Below, one piece after another: positions 62,679 to 64,000 of a stretch of DNA of 64,000 nucleotides. The position numbers and the translations under genes are program-made. The stretch is from Phytomonas francai (Eukaryota > Euglenozoa > Kinetoplastea > Trypanosomatida > Trypanosomatidae): assembly GCA_001766655.1 (NCBI GenBank), contig MJCC01000008.1:606099-670098 (forward strand), read 5' to 3'. The notes under the pieces were generated by a model. It was not told the DNA's origin, searched no databases, and saw nothing but the letters and a program-made list of their open reading frames with translations. Position 1 is the first letter of the stretch. Each line of letters begins with the position of its first letter.

Positions 62679-63287
62679 ATGACATCTTTTTTTGACAAGC
62701 CCACGTTGACCCTTCTGAGGAGACCATCGCTAACTCCAGTTTCAGAAGCGGAAGCCTTGGAGGGGAAGAAGTACATACTTGTCTACTTTTCTGCCCGTTG
62801 GTGCCCGCCATGCCGTCTATTTACCCCTCAAATACGCGCTTTTTATGATAAGTATCACACGGACAAAAATTTCGAAATCGTTTTCGTGTCTCTGGACAAT
62901 TCTGCGGGGGAGATGCGGGCTTATATGGAAAGTGACCATGGTAACTGGCTGGCATTGCCATTCGACGAGGCTAAGGCGGTTGAGCAGAAGTGGATGGAGC
63001 AATACAACTTCCAGCGCATTCCCACACTTTTGGTCTTTGAAAACACACCAACTGGTGCGGATAAAATGGAACGGAGGTTGGTGACGCGGTATGGTCGGGA
63101 TATGCTTGGGGCTTATCCAGATGGAGAAAATTTCCCTTGGCCAAAGGGGGATGCAGAGATTCAGGAGCACTACCGCGTCCTAAAGCGGAACATAATAATT
63201 GTGGTGTCGTTTTCAGTTGCACTTGGACTTTGGCTGTTTCAGCTATACGTAAAATACATGAATCGGAGCCTAAAAAATAAGAAGTAA
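62679..63287 (+). CDS. TXN: Tail-anchored tryparedoxin (thioredoxin-fold), 202 aa
   Basis: ATG at 62679, stop TAA. A thioredoxin fold with the tryparedoxin active site WCPPC at 41-45 (C42, C45) inside F-S-A-R-W-C-P-P-C-R. The V-S-L-D strand lies at 70-73, the cis-proline in R-I-P-T-L at 113-117, and the family's terminal F-P-W at 152-154. Tryparedoxins carry electrons from trypanothione to peroxiredoxins and other targets and are typical of kinetoplastids, which supports the taxonomic call. Residues 171-190 form a hydrophobic helix followed by a short basic tail (N-R-S-L-K-N-K-K), that is a C-terminal membrane anchor with the catalytic domain facing the cytosol. This matches the tryparedoxin-II type known from trypanosomes to sit on mitochondrial outer or ER membranes. 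The short N-terminal extension (about 15 residues) is not a clear targeting signal. Confidence 0.9.
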   Translation: MTSFFDKPTLTLLRRPSLTPVSEAEALEGKKYILVYFSARWCPPCRLFTPQIRAFYDKYHTDKNFEIVFVSLDNSAGEMRAYMESDHGNWLALPFDEAKAVEQKWMEQYNFQRIPTLLVFENTPTGADKMERRLVTRYGRDMLGAYPDGENFPWPKGDAEIQEHYRVLKRNIIIVVSFSVALGLWLFQLYVKYMNRSLKNKK

Positions 63288-64000
63288 ATCGAATATAAAA
63301 TAACGTAAGAGAGAAAAATAAACAATTATATAGTGTAGCTTGATATTTCTACCCTATTCTTAAATTTATCTACTTATTCTTTTCTGTTAAACTCGGTGAA
63401 ACATGTCCTTTCCTTTCTGATTTAGCAGCCCAAATGAAGGCAGATATACGATCACTTTGCAATGCAAAGTAGAGAGGGGTTGTGCAGTATAAATTGCTGT
63501 TAGAGGTGATATTTCCATTGTGCTGATGTTTGAAGGTGAAAAGTGAGGTTCGGCTATTGGATTGCCATTTCTTCCGCTTTGTATTCACTAAGTTGGTGTT
63601 CTTGAATGGAAAATTCACAGTTGTCGTAAATTACAGTGGCAAGTACTTTTGTTTTTTTATATGCGTTGATAAGGAGCATAGCCAGTGGTGTGGAAACCTA
63701 TTTTGATAAGGAGCACGCTTTTTATTCTTAATGCATCCAAAATAGGAAACTACAGAGTTATTGATGAATCCATGGTCAAGCTATATTTGGACTTGTATGA
63801 GCAAGCTTATTTCCTAAGCTAACGGTATATTAATGGCCTATGTGTATAACGCTTGGCAAAATTGGTTGACACTTTACTAGTATGAAAATAGATTTTCCCC
63901 TTCACCTTTTTTGATTTTTAGTCTTATTTTTTTATCATCATTTCCGTTTTTGTTGATCCACATTAAAGCTTTATAAGCAAACAGATAATATTAAGTCTGA
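63288..64000. other. 3' flank of the tryparedoxin gene
   Basis: About 700 bases of AT-rich DNA. An 82-codon minus-strand frame (63370-63618) runs against the unit and is not supported. The next gene lies beyond the window. Confidence 0.6.

Overview
The window looks like a chromosome segment from a kinetoplastid, most likely a trypanosomatid. All recognisable genes are uninterrupted ORFs. Thirteen lie head-to-tail on the minus strand (about 1.05-48.4 kb) and four or five lie head-to-tail on the plus strand (about 51.3-63.3 kb), the layout of two divergent polycistronic units meeting at a strand-switch region. Intergenic DNA is AT-rich with homopurine/homopyrimidine tracts, as expected for trans-spliced genes. 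The gene at 62.7 kb encodes a tryparedoxin (WCPPC active site), a family typical of kinetoplastids. TAA, TAG and TGA all act as ordinary stops. I cannot name the species.

Minus-strand unit, in transcription order from high to low coordinates: a possible 48-aa protein; a 1074-aa leucine-rich-repeat protein built of long super-repeats; a GNB1L/Asa1-like WD40 protein; a DYRK-type protein kinase; a 3.8-kb stretch without genes; a coiled-coil protein; a 1607-aa protein with a possible beta-propeller plus alpha-solenoid layout (nucleoporin Nup160-like is the best guess); the splicing factor CLF1/Crooked-neck (HAT repeats); a PH-domain protein ending in a degenerate ARF-like GTPase domain; a SET-domain protein; two adjacent paralogous giants (2154 and 1436 aa) made of C2-like domains alternating with helical segments; and two low-complexity proteins of unknown function.

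Plus-strand unit: a gene mostly hidden in a 595-base assembly gap; a small Met/Gln-rich protein; a CorA-type Mg2+ channel with a GVN signature in place of GMN; an exportin-7/4-like karyopherin; and a tail-anchored tryparedoxin. Genes in such units are co-transcribed without being functionally related, so I draw no pathway from gene order except for the adjacent C2 paralogs.

Base composition is very uneven. Several genes carry blocks of extreme GC content that start or stop inside the reading frame. Long poly(C)/poly(G) runs sit close to gene ends, four of them just downstream of minus-strand stop codons. No tRNA, rRNA, transposon or CRISPR array was recognised by eye. The most interesting items are the C2/helix paralog pair, the PH-pseudo-ARF fusion, the LRR super-repeat, the G-tract placement and the gap-hidden gene near the strand switch.
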